From the NCBI GenBank assembly GCA_023151275.1, contig JAKLJI010000002.1, positions 59,038 through 123,037 of the forward strand: a DNA stretch of 64,000 bases, read 5' to 3'. A program made the position numbers and the translations under genes. The stretch's first letter is position 1; every line of letters starts with the position of its first letter. Origin of the DNA: Bacteroidia bacterium. GTDB lineage: Bacteria > Bacteroidota > Bacteroidia > UKL13-3. The notes under the pieces are model-generated. The model was not told the origin of the DNA. It saw only the letters and a program-made list of their open reading frames with translations, and did not search any database. Of the stretch, positions 8,675 to 17,517 are shown one piece after another.

Positions 8675-10107
8675 TGTTGAGTTTAGAATTGTTGTTCATA
8701 CCGCTTTTTGCTTCCCTTTTGATTCTATTTGCAAAGGGGAAAGCTGCCCGTGCGTTGGCACTTGTTTTCACACTCATTCAACTCCTGGTTACAGGATATG
8801 CTTATACCATTTTTAAAGCAAATGGTGGAGCTGCATTTGAATTCACTCAGGCCTGGGTGAAGAGTCCTGTTATCAATATTCACTTTGGTGTTGATGGAAT
8901 TAGCTTGCTTATGGTAATGCTCACCAACTTGCTGCTTCCATTGATTGTACTTTCCGGATTCAACCGCGAAACCAAAAGGCCACATATTTTTTATGCCCTG
9001 ATGCTATTCATGCAATTCGCCTTAAATGGAGTATTCCTTTCCATGGATGCATTCGTGTATTACATTTTCTGGGAACTTGCTTTGATTCCAATTTACTTCA
9101 TTGCCTTCAATTGGGGTGATGAGAATCGCGGAAAAGTTACCATCAAGTTTTTCATTTACACCTTGGTAGGAAGCTTATTGATGCTGTTTGGATTTGTGTT
9201 TTTATACCTTTCAAGTCCGCAACATTCGTTGGATTGGAACACCTTGACACAATTCAAAACATGCAGCTGCAATCAAACCTGGTTATTCTGGTTGCTTTTT
9301 GCCGCTTTTGCTATCAAGATTCCAATTTTCCCATTCCATACTTGGCAGCCCGATACCTATAAATCTGCACCAACCCAGGGAACTATGTTGTTATCCGGTA
9401 TTATGCTGAAAATGGGAACCTATTCCCTAATTAAATGGCTTCTTCCTATTGTTCCAGATGGATTTAAAGAATGGCAAGCGGTTGTAATTACACTATCTGT
9501 AATTGGTATTGTTTACGCTTCAATCATTGCTATCATGCAAACTGATTTGAAACGCTTGTTTGCGTATTCCTCTATTGCACACGTTGGACTCATTGCAGCC
9601 GGTGTGTTCTCTTTCACACAACAAGGATTGCAAGGTAGCCTAGCACAAATGTTTGCTCATGGCATTAACGTGGTTGGTTTGTTCTTCTGTGCTGATATTA
9701 TTCTAAGCCGGACAGGTACCCTTCAAATCTCGAATTTGGGAGGAATCAGAAATCAAAACAGACTATTTTCAAGTCTCTTTTTGATTGTAGTTCTAGGCTC
9801 TGTGGCATTGCCATTAACCAATGGTTTTATCGGAGAGTTTCTTTTGCTCTATGGTGTTTTTGAATACAATACCTGGTTGAGTGTTTTTGCAGGCTTAACC
9901 ATTATTTTGGGCGCTGTTTATATGTTGCGCATGTTCCAAAATGTAATGTCGGGTCCGGATTCTGAACACATTAGCAGCTTCCCGCCACTTCATTGGAATG
10001 AAAAACTGGTACTCATCCTAATTGGAGGATTGATTATTCTTACTGGTGTTTTTCCGGCACCAATTCTTGAATTAACTCAACCGGCTATTGACAACCTCTT
10101 AAAGTAA
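8671..10107 (+). CDS. nuoM: NADH-quinone oxidoreductase subunit M
   Basis: This 478-residue antiporter-like subunit provides the second proton channel of the membrane arm. The channel Glu in YIFWELALIPIYFI and the Lys-containing IKIPIFPFHTWQPDTYKSAP are clear family marks. About 14 hydrophobic helices are visible. The ATG at 8671 overlaps the end of nuoL by 4 bases (8671-8674). Confidence 0.96.
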   Translation: MMLSLELLFIPLFASLLILFAKGKAARALALVFTLIQLLVTGYAYTIFKANGGAAFEFTQAWVKSPVINIHFGVDGISLLMVMLTNLLLPLIVLSGFNRETKRPHIFYALMLFMQFALNGVFLSMDAFVYYIFWELALIPIYFIAFNWGDENRGKVTIKFFIYTLVGSLLMLFGFVFLYLSSPQHSLDWNTLTQFKTCSCNQTWLFWLLFAAFAIKIPIFPFHTWQPDTYKSAPTQGTMLLSGIMLKMGTYSLIKWLLPIVPDGFKEWQAVVITLSVIGIVYASIIAIMQTDLKRLFAYSSIAHVGLIAAGVFSFTQQGLQGSLAQMFAHGINVVGLFFCADIILSRTGTLQISNLGGIRNQNRLFSSLFLIVVLGSVALPLTNGFIGEFLLLYGVFEYNTWLSVFAGLTIILGAVYMLRMFQNVMSGPDSEHISSFPPLHWNEKLVLILIGGLIILTGVFPAPILELTQPAIDNLLK

Positions 10108-10113
10108 ACGCTT

Positions 10114-11490
10114 GTGAATACTCTTATTTATACATCTGTACTTGGATTTACGACCATGCTTATGGAGGTGTTAAACCTTCGTAAATTCATTGTTCCACTT
10201 GCTGTAATTGGTTTAGCAGTTATTTTTGGTTTGAACCTTCAGGATTGGAACCAACCTTCTACCCATTTTAATGATATGTTAGGCGTAAGCAACTTTAGTG
10301 TTGCTTTCTCCGGCCTTGCACTATTCATTACCATGATAATTTTGGTGATGGCAGGAGAATACTACACCAACGACGAAAATCACATCAGTGATTATGTTAC
10401 AATTCTCATTTTTATCACTGCCGGTGCCATGATGATGATGAGCTTTAATAATCTGGTGATGATGTTTCTTGGAATTGAAACCTTAAGTATTGCTCTCTAT
10501 GCGCTTGCAGGCAGTAAGCGGTTTGATACACGCTCAAACGAGGCCGGTTTCAAATATTTTCTGATGGGCTCATTTGCCTCAGCCATTTTGTTGTTCGGTA
10601 TCGCTTTGGTTTACGGCTCAGTGCATTCATTCCATTTGAGTTTGATTTCTTCATTCATCTCAGAAAATAGCACTTTGCCACCCATGTTTATTACAGGGGT
10701 AATTTTGATTGGCTTTGCCATGTTGTTCAAAGTAAGTGCAGCACCCTTTCATTTTTGGGCGCCTGATGTATATGAAGGAGCTCCTGCCTTGATTACTGCC
10801 TTCATGAGCACATTGGTTAAGATAGCAGGCTTTGCAGCTTTGTATCGCCTAGTTACCATTGGATTCAACAATGGTACTCCTCAAACCGATCAAATGCTGT
10901 ATGTAGTGGCCATTTTAACCTTACTAACAGGTAACTTATCGGCATTAGCCCAAGACAATTTCAAAAGGCTGATGGCCTACTCTGGAATTTCGCATGCAGG
11001 TTACATGTTGTTGATTGTATTGAGTGCAAAATCACATGTATCTTCAACTTTATTTTACTATTCTGCCGCTTATGCGGTTGCAGGATTGGCAGCATTTTCA
11101 GTTGCCCTTCCCGTTTTCAAATCAACTGGTTCAGAATTGTTATCGGCTTTCAACGGATTGGGAAAGAAGAATCCAGTAATGGCTGCTGGATTAACGATGG
11201 CTATGATAGGAATGGCAGGTATTCCTCCATTTGCAGGATTTTTTGGTAAATTTTATTTGTTCACCAAAGCCTTCGAAAGCGGTTTGTTTTACATTGTCTT
11301 ACTGGCAGTTATCAACTCAATGATAGGTGTATATTATTACTTCAAGGTAATTATGGCCATGTACGGCAAGCAACCCGATGAAACCCAAATTGAAAATCCG
11401 TTGTCTTACCAATTAGTAATGTGGGTATGTACTGCGCTTAGTTTAATTTGGGGAATAGTTCCATCTCTATTAACCGATTTATTGCTATAA
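10114..11490 (+). CDS. nuoN: NADH-quinone oxidoreductase subunit N
   Basis: This 458-residue subunit is the third antiporter-like channel and the last gene of the complex I operon. Recognisable marks are the Glu in MFLGIETLSIALYAL, the Lys in LFKVSAAPFHFWAPDVYEGAP, and GIPPFAGFFGKFYLF near the C-terminus. The start is a GTG at 10114, 6 bases after the nuoM stop; it is the only non-ATG start in the operon genes seen here. No other in-frame start lies closer to nuoM. Confidence 0.94.
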   Translation: MNTLIYTSVLGFTTMLMEVLNLRKFIVPLAVIGLAVIFGLNLQDWNQPSTHFNDMLGVSNFSVAFSGLALFITMIILVMAGEYYTNDENHISDYVTILIFITAGAMMMMSFNNLVMMFLGIETLSIALYALAGSKRFDTRSNEAGFKYFLMGSFASAILLFGIALVYGSVHSFHLSLISSFISENSTLPPMFITGVILIGFAMLFKVSAAPFHFWAPDVYEGAPALITAFMSTLVKIAGFAALYRLVTIGFNNGTPQTDQMLYVVAILTLLTGNLSALAQDNFKRLMAYSGISHAGYMLLIVLSAKSHVSSTLFYYSAAYAVAGLAAFSVALPVFKSTGSELLSAFNGLGKKNPVMAAGLTMAMIGMAGIPPFAGFFGKFYLFTKAFESGLFYIVLLAVINSMIGVYYYFKVIMAMYGKQPDETQIENPLSYQLVMWVCTALSLIWGIVPSLLTDLLL

Positions 11491-11538
11491 ATTCTCCGAA
11501 AACGTTTGCGAAGTAACAATTCCATTACATAGCATCAC

Positions 11539-11568
11539 TTGCATATTCTCTAAAAAAGACTTTTTTTG
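11539..11568 (+). promoter_or_regulatory. Candidate promoter of the exbB-exbD-tonB cassette
   Basis: TTG at 11539-11541 is followed after 19 bases by TTTTTTTG at 11561-11568. This resembles the Bacteroidota -33 TTG / -7 TAnnTTTG pattern in spacing and in the TTTG end, but the -7 element lacks the TA. It lies 30 bases before the exbB ATG, inside the only sizeable gap between complex I and the next cassette, so a separate transcript is plausible. Confidence 0.35.
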
Positions 11569-11598
11569 TAATCAACTAACAATCCAAAATAAAATCAC

Positions 11599-12423
11599 AT
11601 GAACAAGGTAGCAGCTCCGAAAAAAGAAAGCGCTTTGAAAAGTCAGTTCGCTTCTTTCGCTATTCCGATTCTGGTAATCACCGGTATCCTGATTTACAAA
11701 TTCGTACTTGGAAATTCATCAAACTTTGAAGGTGGTGACCCAAACAACCATCCGGTTCCGGAAGGCGTAGGTCACGTTTTAGGTTTGATTTATAAAGGTG
11801 GATTCATCGTACCTATCCTTCTTTCCTTGGTATTGATGAGTATCACTTTCTCTATCGAGCGTTTCTTAACAATTGGTAAGGCTCAAGGTAAAGGTCGTGC
11901 AGAAGCATTTGTTCGTAAAGTACAAGGGCACTTAACTGCTGGTAACGTTGATGCAGCTATTGCAGAATGTGATAGGCAAATGGGTTCAGTAGCTAACGTA
12001 GTAAAAACTACTTTAGAGAAATACAAGGAAATGGAAAACCTTTCCGGTATGGACAAAGACCAAAAAATTCTTGCAATTCAAAAAGAATTGGAAGAAGCAA
12101 CAACACTTGAGCTTCCAATGCTTGAAAAGAACTTGGTAATTATTGCTACCATGGCTTCAGTTTCAACGTTGATCGCCCTTTTGGGAACTGTATTGGGTAT
12201 GATTCGTGCGTTCTCAGCTTTGGGAACTGGCGGAGCTCCAGACTCAGTTGGTCTTGCTAATGGTATCTCTGAGGCACTTATCAATACAGCTTTAGGTATT
12301 GCTAACTCAGCTATCGCAATCATCATGTACAATGTGTTCACCACCAAAATCGATAAAATCACTTACACTATCGATGAAGCTGGATTTAGCATTGTTCAGA
12401 CATTTGCTGAAAAACACAAATAA
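11599..12423 (+). CDS. exbB: MotA/TolQ/ExbB proton channel family protein
   Basis: This 274-residue inner-membrane protein is the proton channel subunit that, with ExbD, energises TonB. There is an N-terminal hydrophobic anchor (about residues 18-36), a second one at about 70-90 (GFIVPILLSLVLMSITFSIERFL) and two near 185-240. The conserved pore helix contains TLIALLGTVLGMIRAFSALG, the usual ExbB/TolQ signature. It is the first gene of a cassette with two ExbD proteins and TonB. The N-terminal extension before the family core is common in Bacteroidota. Confidence 0.9.
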   Translation: MNKVAAPKKESALKSQFASFAIPILVITGILIYKFVLGNSSNFEGGDPNNHPVPEGVGHVLGLIYKGGFIVPILLSLVLMSITFSIERFLTIGKAQGKGRAEAFVRKVQGHLTAGNVDAAIAECDRQMGSVANVVKTTLEKYKEMENLSGMDKDQKILAIQKELEEATTLELPMLEKNLVIIATMASVSTLIALLGTVLGMIRAFSALGTGGAPDSVGLANGISEALINTALGIANSAIAIIMYNVFTTKIDKITYTIDEAGFSIVQTFAEKHK

Positions 12424-12470
12424 TTTCATTCAACATTTTTTGGCGAAAGCCATCATTATAATAAAACACT

Positions 12471-13073
12471 ATGCCAAAGGTTAAAGTACCGCGTAAGAGC
12501 ACCTCGGTGGACATGACGGCGATGACAGACGTTGCCTTCCTGCTCCTTACCTTCTTTATGCTCGCTACGCAGTTCAAACCGGATGAACCGGTGCAGGTAA
12601 ATGCGCCTTCATCAGTAGCAGAAGTGCCACTTCCAGACGTTGATATCATGACAATCACCATCGCTAACGATGGACGTGTATTCTTCGCTATGGAAGGACA
12701 GCAATACAAGGAACAATTGATTAACAAAATGGGGGAACTCAAACAAATAAAATTCACACCCGAGGAAGTTAAAAGCTTCTCTTTGATGTCGAGTTTTGGA
12801 GTTCCACTAAGTCAATTGAAGCAATTGCTGGCGCTGAAAGTTGATGAAAGGGGCCAATTCAAACAGAATGGAATTCCAGCAGATTCGTTGAATAACGAAT
12901 TAGCCGACTGGGTATGGCAATCGCGTTTGGTTAACAACAATGTTAGGGTAGCAATCAAGGGAGACCAAGAGACCAACTACCCAGTTGTAAAACAAGTGAT
13001 TTCAACCCTTCAGGAGAAAAAAGTGAATCGTTTTAATTTTATCACCAATCTGACGACCGAGTCGGCAGAATAA
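12471..13073 (+). CDS. exbD: ExbD/TolR family biopolymer transport protein, first copy
   Basis: This 200-residue protein has a short cytoplasmic tail, one transmembrane helix and a periplasmic domain. The essential membrane aspartate is Asp20, at the start of the helix (MTDVAFLLLTFFML). The periplasmic part is longer than in E. coli ExbD (141 residues). It lies 47 bases downstream of exbB and 11 bases upstream of a second, diverged exbD; the two could form a hetero-oligomer inside the ExbB ring, which is inference. Confidence 0.9.
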   Translation: MPKVKVPRKSTSVDMTAMTDVAFLLLTFFMLATQFKPDEPVQVNAPSSVAEVPLPDVDIMTITIANDGRVFFAMEGQQYKEQLINKMGELKQIKFTPEEVKSFSLMSSFGVPLSQLKQLLALKVDERGQFKQNGIPADSLNNELADWVWQSRLVNNNVRVAIKGDQETNYPVVKQVISTLQEKKVNRFNFITNLTTESAE

Positions 13074-13084
13074 TCAAATAAACT

Positions 13085-13747
13085 ATGGCAGAAATAGAAG
13101 GCGGCGGCGGTGGCCATAAAAAGGGCGGTAAACCAAAAGGCAAGAAAATGTCGACCAGGGTGGATTTCACCCCGATGGTTGACCTTGGATTCCTTCTGAT
13201 TACGTTCTTTATGCTCACCACGTCCATGAACAAGCCCAAAACCATGGAGATTAACATGCCGGTGAAGGATGAACAGATCACTGAAAAAGACAAAACGAAA
13301 GTAAAAGCCTCTCAAGCAATCACTGTATTGCTTACCGAGAACAATAAAATCGTTTACTATTTCATCAACGAGACCACCGGCGAACCTGAAACACCTGTAA
13401 TTACAGATTTCAGCAAAGGTGGAATCCGTGCAACCCTTCTTGGCAAAAACAGAGAACTATTCGAAAAAGGTGGCTACAAAAACTTTGACTCCATTCCGAT
13501 CTATAAAGAAATGTATCGGATGAACAAAATTGATGAGGCAACTATGCGTGCGAATATCTCCGCTATCAAGAATAACAAAGACGGTTTGATTGTAGTTATT
13601 AAGGCCGATGACAAGGCCAAATACAAAAACCTGGTTGATATCCTTGATGAAATGCTGATTTGCAATATAGGACGATATGCCATTGTGGATATCACCGATA
13701 TTGAACGTGAATTAATCAAAACTGCAATGGCTACAATTAATAAGTAA
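13085..13747 (+). CDS. exbD: ExbD/TolR family biopolymer transport protein, second copy
   Basis: This 220-residue ExbD paralogue keeps the helix-entry aspartate (Asp33 in FTPMVDLGFLLITFFML). Its N-terminus is glycine- and lysine-rich (a run of Gly at residues 6-10 followed by KKGGKPKGKK), unlike the first copy, and its periplasmic domain differs as well. It is 11 bases after the first exbD and 4 bases before tonB, so all four genes are probably one transcript. Confidence 0.9.
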   Translation: MAEIEGGGGGHKKGGKPKGKKMSTRVDFTPMVDLGFLLITFFMLTTSMNKPKTMEINMPVKDEQITEKDKTKVKASQAITVLLTENNKIVYYFINETTGEPETPVITDFSKGGIRATLLGKNRELFEKGGYKNFDSIPIYKEMYRMNKIDEATMRANISAIKNNKDGLIVVIKADDKAKYKNLVDILDEMLICNIGRYAIVDITDIERELIKTAMATINK

Positions 13748-13751
13748 GAAC

Positions 13752-14555
13752 ATGGCAAAATTGGATATTTTTGATAATAAGTGGGTTGACCTTGTTTTTG
13801 AAGGAAGAAACCACGCCTATGGTGCCTATGTTTTGAGGAAAAAGGGCGACGAAAATACCCTGAAAGGTATTTTGTTATCCATTCTCCTTTTTACTTCAGC
13901 TATTTCAGCACCGGTAATTGTTAACTACATCAAATCTAAAATTCCGAAGGAAAACGAAGTGAAGGTAACCGAGGTAAACACCTTGGAAGAACCACCTCCG
14001 ATTGACAAAAATGAACCGCCACCACCGGCAACCGAACCTCCTCCTCCATTGAAGAGTACGGTAAAGTTCACTCCTCCGGAAATTAAACCCGACCAGGAAG
14101 TTCCAGATGATGAACCACCACCGGCTCAGGAAGAAATGAAGGACAAAGATGCAGGCGTTGCAACCGTTGAGGGTGACCCCGATGGTGTTGACCAAAGCTT
14201 GATTGAAGGTCCTGCAGGAGACGGAGATGCTGCTCCTGAAATCATGACATTTGCCGAGCAGATGCCTGAATTTAGTGGCGGTGCCGAGGAGCTTTACAAA
14301 TACCTTAGCAAAAACATTCAGTACCCACCTCTCGCTCGCGAAAACTCCATAGAAGGAAAGGTAATCCTGAGTTTCGTTGTTGGTGCAGATGGTAAAATCT
14401 CCCAAATTGAACAAGTAGGTAAAAAATTGGGTTGGGGTTTGGATGAAGAAGCTATCCGAGTTGTAAAATCAATGCCGCCCTGGACACCAGGTAAGCAAAA
14501 TGGTAAACCCGTATATGTGAAGTTTACACTTCCTATTCGCTTCCAACTGAACTAA
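13752..14555 (+). CDS. tonB: TonB-family energy transducer
   Basis: This 267-residue protein has the classical TonB order: a cytoplasmic N-terminus, one membrane helix at about residues 37-58, a proline-rich periplasmic spacer (about 75-125, with runs such as EPPPPATEPPPP) and a C-terminal TonB domain (about 175-267) that contains YPPLARENSIEGKV and SMPPWTPGKQNGKPV. It would carry ExbB/ExbD energy to outer-membrane receptors. The N-terminal stretch (WVDLVFEGRNHAYGAYVLRK) is the motif commonly seen in Bacteroidota TonB proteins. Confidence 0.92.
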   Translation: MAKLDIFDNKWVDLVFEGRNHAYGAYVLRKKGDENTLKGILLSILLFTSAISAPVIVNYIKSKIPKENEVKVTEVNTLEEPPPIDKNEPPPPATEPPPPLKSTVKFTPPEIKPDQEVPDDEPPPAQEEMKDKDAGVATVEGDPDGVDQSLIEGPAGDGDAAPEIMTFAEQMPEFSGGAEELYKYLSKNIQYPPLARENSIEGKVILSFVVGADGKISQIEQVGKKLGWGLDEEAIRVVKSMPPWTPGKQNGKPVYVKFTLPIRFQLN

Positions 14556-14563
14556 TCTTTTCG

Positions 14564-14640
14564 GCCTGAACAGGTCTTGTTTTGAATCTTCCGCTGAAAC
14601 GGAACAATCAAACCAATTCCGGTTCAGGCTATTTTATTTA
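14564..14640 (+). terminator. Nested inverted repeats after tonB (possible weak terminator or processing site)
   Basis: GCCTGAAC at 14564-14571 pairs perfectly with GTTCAGGC at 14622-14629, and between them TTCCG (14589-14593) pairs with CGGAA (14600-14604). The outer arm is followed by the T-rich run TATTTTATTTA. This is not a canonical compact terminator because the outer loop is 50 bases. It could lower read-through from tonB into the 73-codon gene that starts at 14646. Confidence 0.35.
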
Positions 14641-14645
14641 AAAAA

Positions 14646-14867
14646 ATGAATCCTCAATTAGAAGAAATCCGCGAAAAGCGAGATGGTCGTGTAAAAAATC
14701 TGCTTCGCTATTTTAGCCTGATAATGGCCTTTTTCTACATGTCAGCTGGTGTTTTATTTTATTTCTATCCCGTTTTGCAGAATCTTGGAGATACTGCTAA
14801 ATTGCTTGTCTGTTCAGGATTATTTCTTTACGGAATCTTAAGACTAATTCGACTATTAAAACCATGA
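14646..14867 (+). CDS. Small two-helix membrane protein
   Basis: This 73-residue protein is not assigned to a named family. After a charged N-terminus (about 20 residues, rich in Glu, Lys and Arg) it has two hydrophobic helices (about residues 23-44 and 50-66) joined by a short loop, ending in RLIRLLKP. It begins 90 bases after tonB and overlaps the PstS-like gene by 4 bases, so it is very likely translated in this operon. Small proteins of this shape are common between TonB cassettes and PstS-like genes in Bacteroidota, from memory. Confidence 0.75.
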   Translation: MNPQLEEIREKRDGRVKNLLRYFSLIMAFFYMSAGVLFYFYPVLQNLGDTAKLLVCSGLFLYGILRLIRLLKP

Positions 14868-15805
14868 TCAGAACTACATCGCTTTGTGTTATTCTTAGCA
14901 TGCTTGTTGCATGTGGAGGTACTGAAAATAAGGTTCAAGAGGTAGATACCAGCTCATCGGGAAGTATTACCATTAGTTGCGATGAAAGTTTAAAACCAAT
15001 TATTGAGGCGGAAGAAGCCGTTTTTGAGCAGCTCTATCCAAAAGCTGATTTGAACATTGTTTATACCTCTGAAGTGGATGCCATGAAAATGGTGCTTCAA
15101 GATTCAGCCCGTCTTGCCATTATTACAAGAACCATGACCAAGGCTGAAGAGGATGAATTAAAATCACAAAAAATTTCCAGATCAAGGTCAACAAAAATCG
15201 CTTTGGATGCCATTGGATTTATACTGCATCCTCAATCAAAAGATACACTGTTTACCGTTGATCAAATCAAAGGCATCTTGGATGGTTCAATTTCCAATTG
15301 GAATCAGGTCAACCCCAAATCAACCAGTCGCCCCATCCAGGTTGTATTCGATAGTCCTAAAAGTGGTGCCATACGCATGTTGAAAGACAGCCTCGGCATT
15401 TCGTCAGATTTGGGTAAAAACTGTTATGCTTTGAAGACCAATCCGGAAGTAATTAACCATGTGGAACAAAATCCCAATAGCATCGGAATTATTGGTGTTA
15501 GCTGGATTTCAGACCCGGATGATACCTTGGTAAGGTATTTTATGAAGAAGATTAAAGTAGCTGATATTCAACCTAAAAATGAACGAGTTAAGGCAATAAC
15601 CTGGAAACCTATTCAGGGGAATATTCATTTGAGGCAATATCCGTTTTGGAGAGAAGTATATATGGTAAGTCGTGAAGCCAGAACCGGACTTGGCACGGGC
15701 TTTGTAGCCTTTGTATCCGGTGACCAAGGCCAGCGCATTATTTTGAAAGCAGGACTGGTTCCAACCAAGGCACCCGTTCGAACAGTAGAAATTAAAACAG
15801 AATGA
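14864..15805 (+). CDS. PstS-family substrate-binding lipoprotein
   Basis: This 313-residue periplasmic binding protein begins with a lipoprotein signal (hydrophobic stretch, lipobox LVAC with Cys17). The mature part resembles PstS phosphate-binding proteins: SGSITISCDESLKPII at the start, TKIALDAIGFILHPQS in the middle, and a SGAIRMLKDSLG segment. No pst permease or ATPase genes are nearby, so it may not serve a phosphate ABC importer; its place between the TonB cassette and a TPR gene suggests an envelope role. It overlaps its neighbours by 4 bases on both sides. Confidence 0.8.
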   Translation: MIRTTSLCVILSMLVACGGTENKVQEVDTSSSGSITISCDESLKPIIEAEEAVFEQLYPKADLNIVYTSEVDAMKMVLQDSARLAIITRTMTKAEEDELKSQKISRSRSTKIALDAIGFILHPQSKDTLFTVDQIKGILDGSISNWNQVNPKSTSRPIQVVFDSPKSGAIRMLKDSLGISSDLGKNCYALKTNPEVINHVEQNPNSIGIIGVSWISDPDDTLVRYFMKKIKVADIQPKNERVKAITWKPIQGNIHLRQYPFWREVYMVSREARTGLGTGFVAFVSGDQGQRIILKAGLVPTKAPVRTVEIKTE

Positions 15806-17466
15806 GTATGAAAAGTAAATGGAATAACAGAATCCTGATGGCAGTTTTACTTGCCGCAGGAGCTCTACAAGTTAGCGCACAATCTTTGAAAGAAGGCTTG
15901 CGTGCAATGGATTTCGAAAAATACGAACAAGCCCGAAACATTTTTAAGGAGTTAATCAAGAAAGACCCAACCAACGGCGATAATTATTACTACCTAGGAC
16001 AGGCTTACATTAACTTGATTCAGAACGATTCGGCAGAGATGAGCTACAACCAGGGAACTAAAATTGCGCCTGCCAGCCCAAGTAACTATGCCGGTTTGGG
16101 GGAATTACGTTTGATGGAAGGGAAGAAATTCGATGCTAAAACGCTTTTCGATAAAGCCCTCTCCTTTTCAAGAACTCGCTCTGGCACTTACACAGATATT
16201 CATGCTATCCACATTGTTGCCAATTCTATGGTGAATGTAGCTCAGGATAAAATGCTTGTAGAAGCAGAAAACCTGATTCAAATGGGATACGAGCAAAACA
16301 AAAAAGACTACGATTTGCTGGTTGCTGGTGGTGATGTTTACCTGGAAAAAAATGATGGCGGAAATGCTGCTACTTTTTACGAAAGAGCCATTGCTATTGA
16401 ACCCAATAATCCAAAAGCGTATAGCCGTGTTGCCGTAATTTGGTTACGTGTAAAAAACTTTGAAGCTGCACAAAACGATTTGAACCGTGCTTTTGAAAAA
16501 GACCCTAATTATGCTCCGGCATGGAAATACCAGGCTGAACTTTATTATGCAAAAAGAAACTTTGCAAAAGCAAAAGAAGCCTATTCCAATTACCTGGCTA
16601 ATTCAGAACCTAGTTCTGCCAACCAAATTCGTTTTGCGCGCATTTTATTCCTGAGCAAAGATTATGAAACTGCTCTTGAAAAAATTGAAGAGATTCAACA
16701 AACCGAAAAAGAAAACCTGCTGTTGTATCGCTTACGTGCCTATGCAACCTATGAGGTAATCAGCACCAAAAACGACGTAGAAAAAGCAAAACAGGGTTTG
16801 GAAGCATTAGAATTCTACATGAAGAAAACCGACCCTAAAAACATTGGTGTTTTGGATTACCAATACCTGGGTCGTTTGGAATCAAAGATTCCCGGAAAAG
16901 ACTCCTTGGCATTGGTGCATTTGAACAAAGCCCTTGAAATGAATCCGGATGAATACGATATCTATCCAGATATTGCAAAGGTTTACAACAAGCTAAAACG
17001 CTTTAATGATGCAGGTGATACTTACAAAAAGTACATCAGCCTTTCAACTAAAGTTAATGCTGGTGATTACTACCTGATGGGTAAAGCCTATTACTTTGGA
17101 AAATCTTACGCACTGGCTGATTCTGCCTTTGCTAAGGTGAATGAAATGAAGCCTGATTATGCAGACGCTTACTATTGGAGAGGAATGAGTTTATCTGCTT
17201 TAGATCCTGAATCTAAAACTGATTCTCCAAAAGCCATCATGGATAAATACATTGAGCTTCAAACTGCGGATCCTGCTAAATACGAAGCCAACAAAGACAA
17301 ATGGAAGAAAGACCTCATCAATGCTTACAGTTACTTAGGTTATTTTTACCTGGTTCGGGAAAAATTACCAGAAAGCAAATCAAAGGTGAAAGAGTATTAC
17401 AAAAAAGTACTTGAACTGGATCCTGAAAATGCCAATGCGAAAAAAGTGCTAGCAGAATCTAAATAA
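15802..17466 (+). CDS. Secreted tetratricopeptide-repeat protein
   Basis: This 554-residue protein has an N-terminal signal peptide (cleavage likely after VSAQ, about residue 27) followed by TPR units over nearly the whole length, with repeated A-x-x-x-Y/F and large/small residue patterns such as AATFYERAIAIEPNNPKAYSRVAVIW and YYKKVLELDPENANAKKVL in pieces. TPR arrays mediate protein contacts; the ligand is unknown. The start overlaps the PstS-like stop by 4 bases; an alternative Met lies two codons in. A strong terminator follows, so this is the last gene of the tonB transcript. Confidence 0.88.
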   Translation: MSMKSKWNNRILMAVLLAAGALQVSAQSLKEGLRAMDFEKYEQARNIFKELIKKDPTNGDNYYYLGQAYINLIQNDSAEMSYNQGTKIAPASPSNYAGLGELRLMEGKKFDAKTLFDKALSFSRTRSGTYTDIHAIHIVANSMVNVAQDKMLVEAENLIQMGYEQNKKDYDLLVAGGDVYLEKNDGGNAATFYERAIAIEPNNPKAYSRVAVIWLRVKNFEAAQNDLNRAFEKDPNYAPAWKYQAELYYAKRNFAKAKEAYSNYLANSEPSSANQIRFARILFLSKDYETALEKIEEIQQTEKENLLLYRLRAYATYEVISTKNDVEKAKQGLEALEFYMKKTDPKNIGVLDYQYLGRLESKIPGKDSLALVHLNKALEMNPDEYDIYPDIAKVYNKLKRFNDAGDTYKKYISLSTKVNAGDYYLMGKAYYFGKSYALADSAFAKVNEMKPDYADAYYWRGMSLSALDPESKTDSPKAIMDKYIELQTADPAKYEANKDKWKKDLINAYSYLGYFYLVREKLPESKSKVKEYYKKVLELDPENANAKKVLAESK

Positions 17467-17500
17467 AAAAAGCGGCTCGAATTTCGGGCCGCTTTTTTTG
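17464..17500. terminator. Rho-independent terminator, bidirectional
   Basis: AGCGGCTCGAA (17471-17481) pairs with TTCGGGCCGCT (17483-17493, one T-G wobble), flanked by an A run on the left and seven T on the right. It separates the convergent TPR and ABC-F genes and can serve both strands. Confidence 0.92.
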
Positions 17501-17517
17501 TATGTATTGGAATTGGA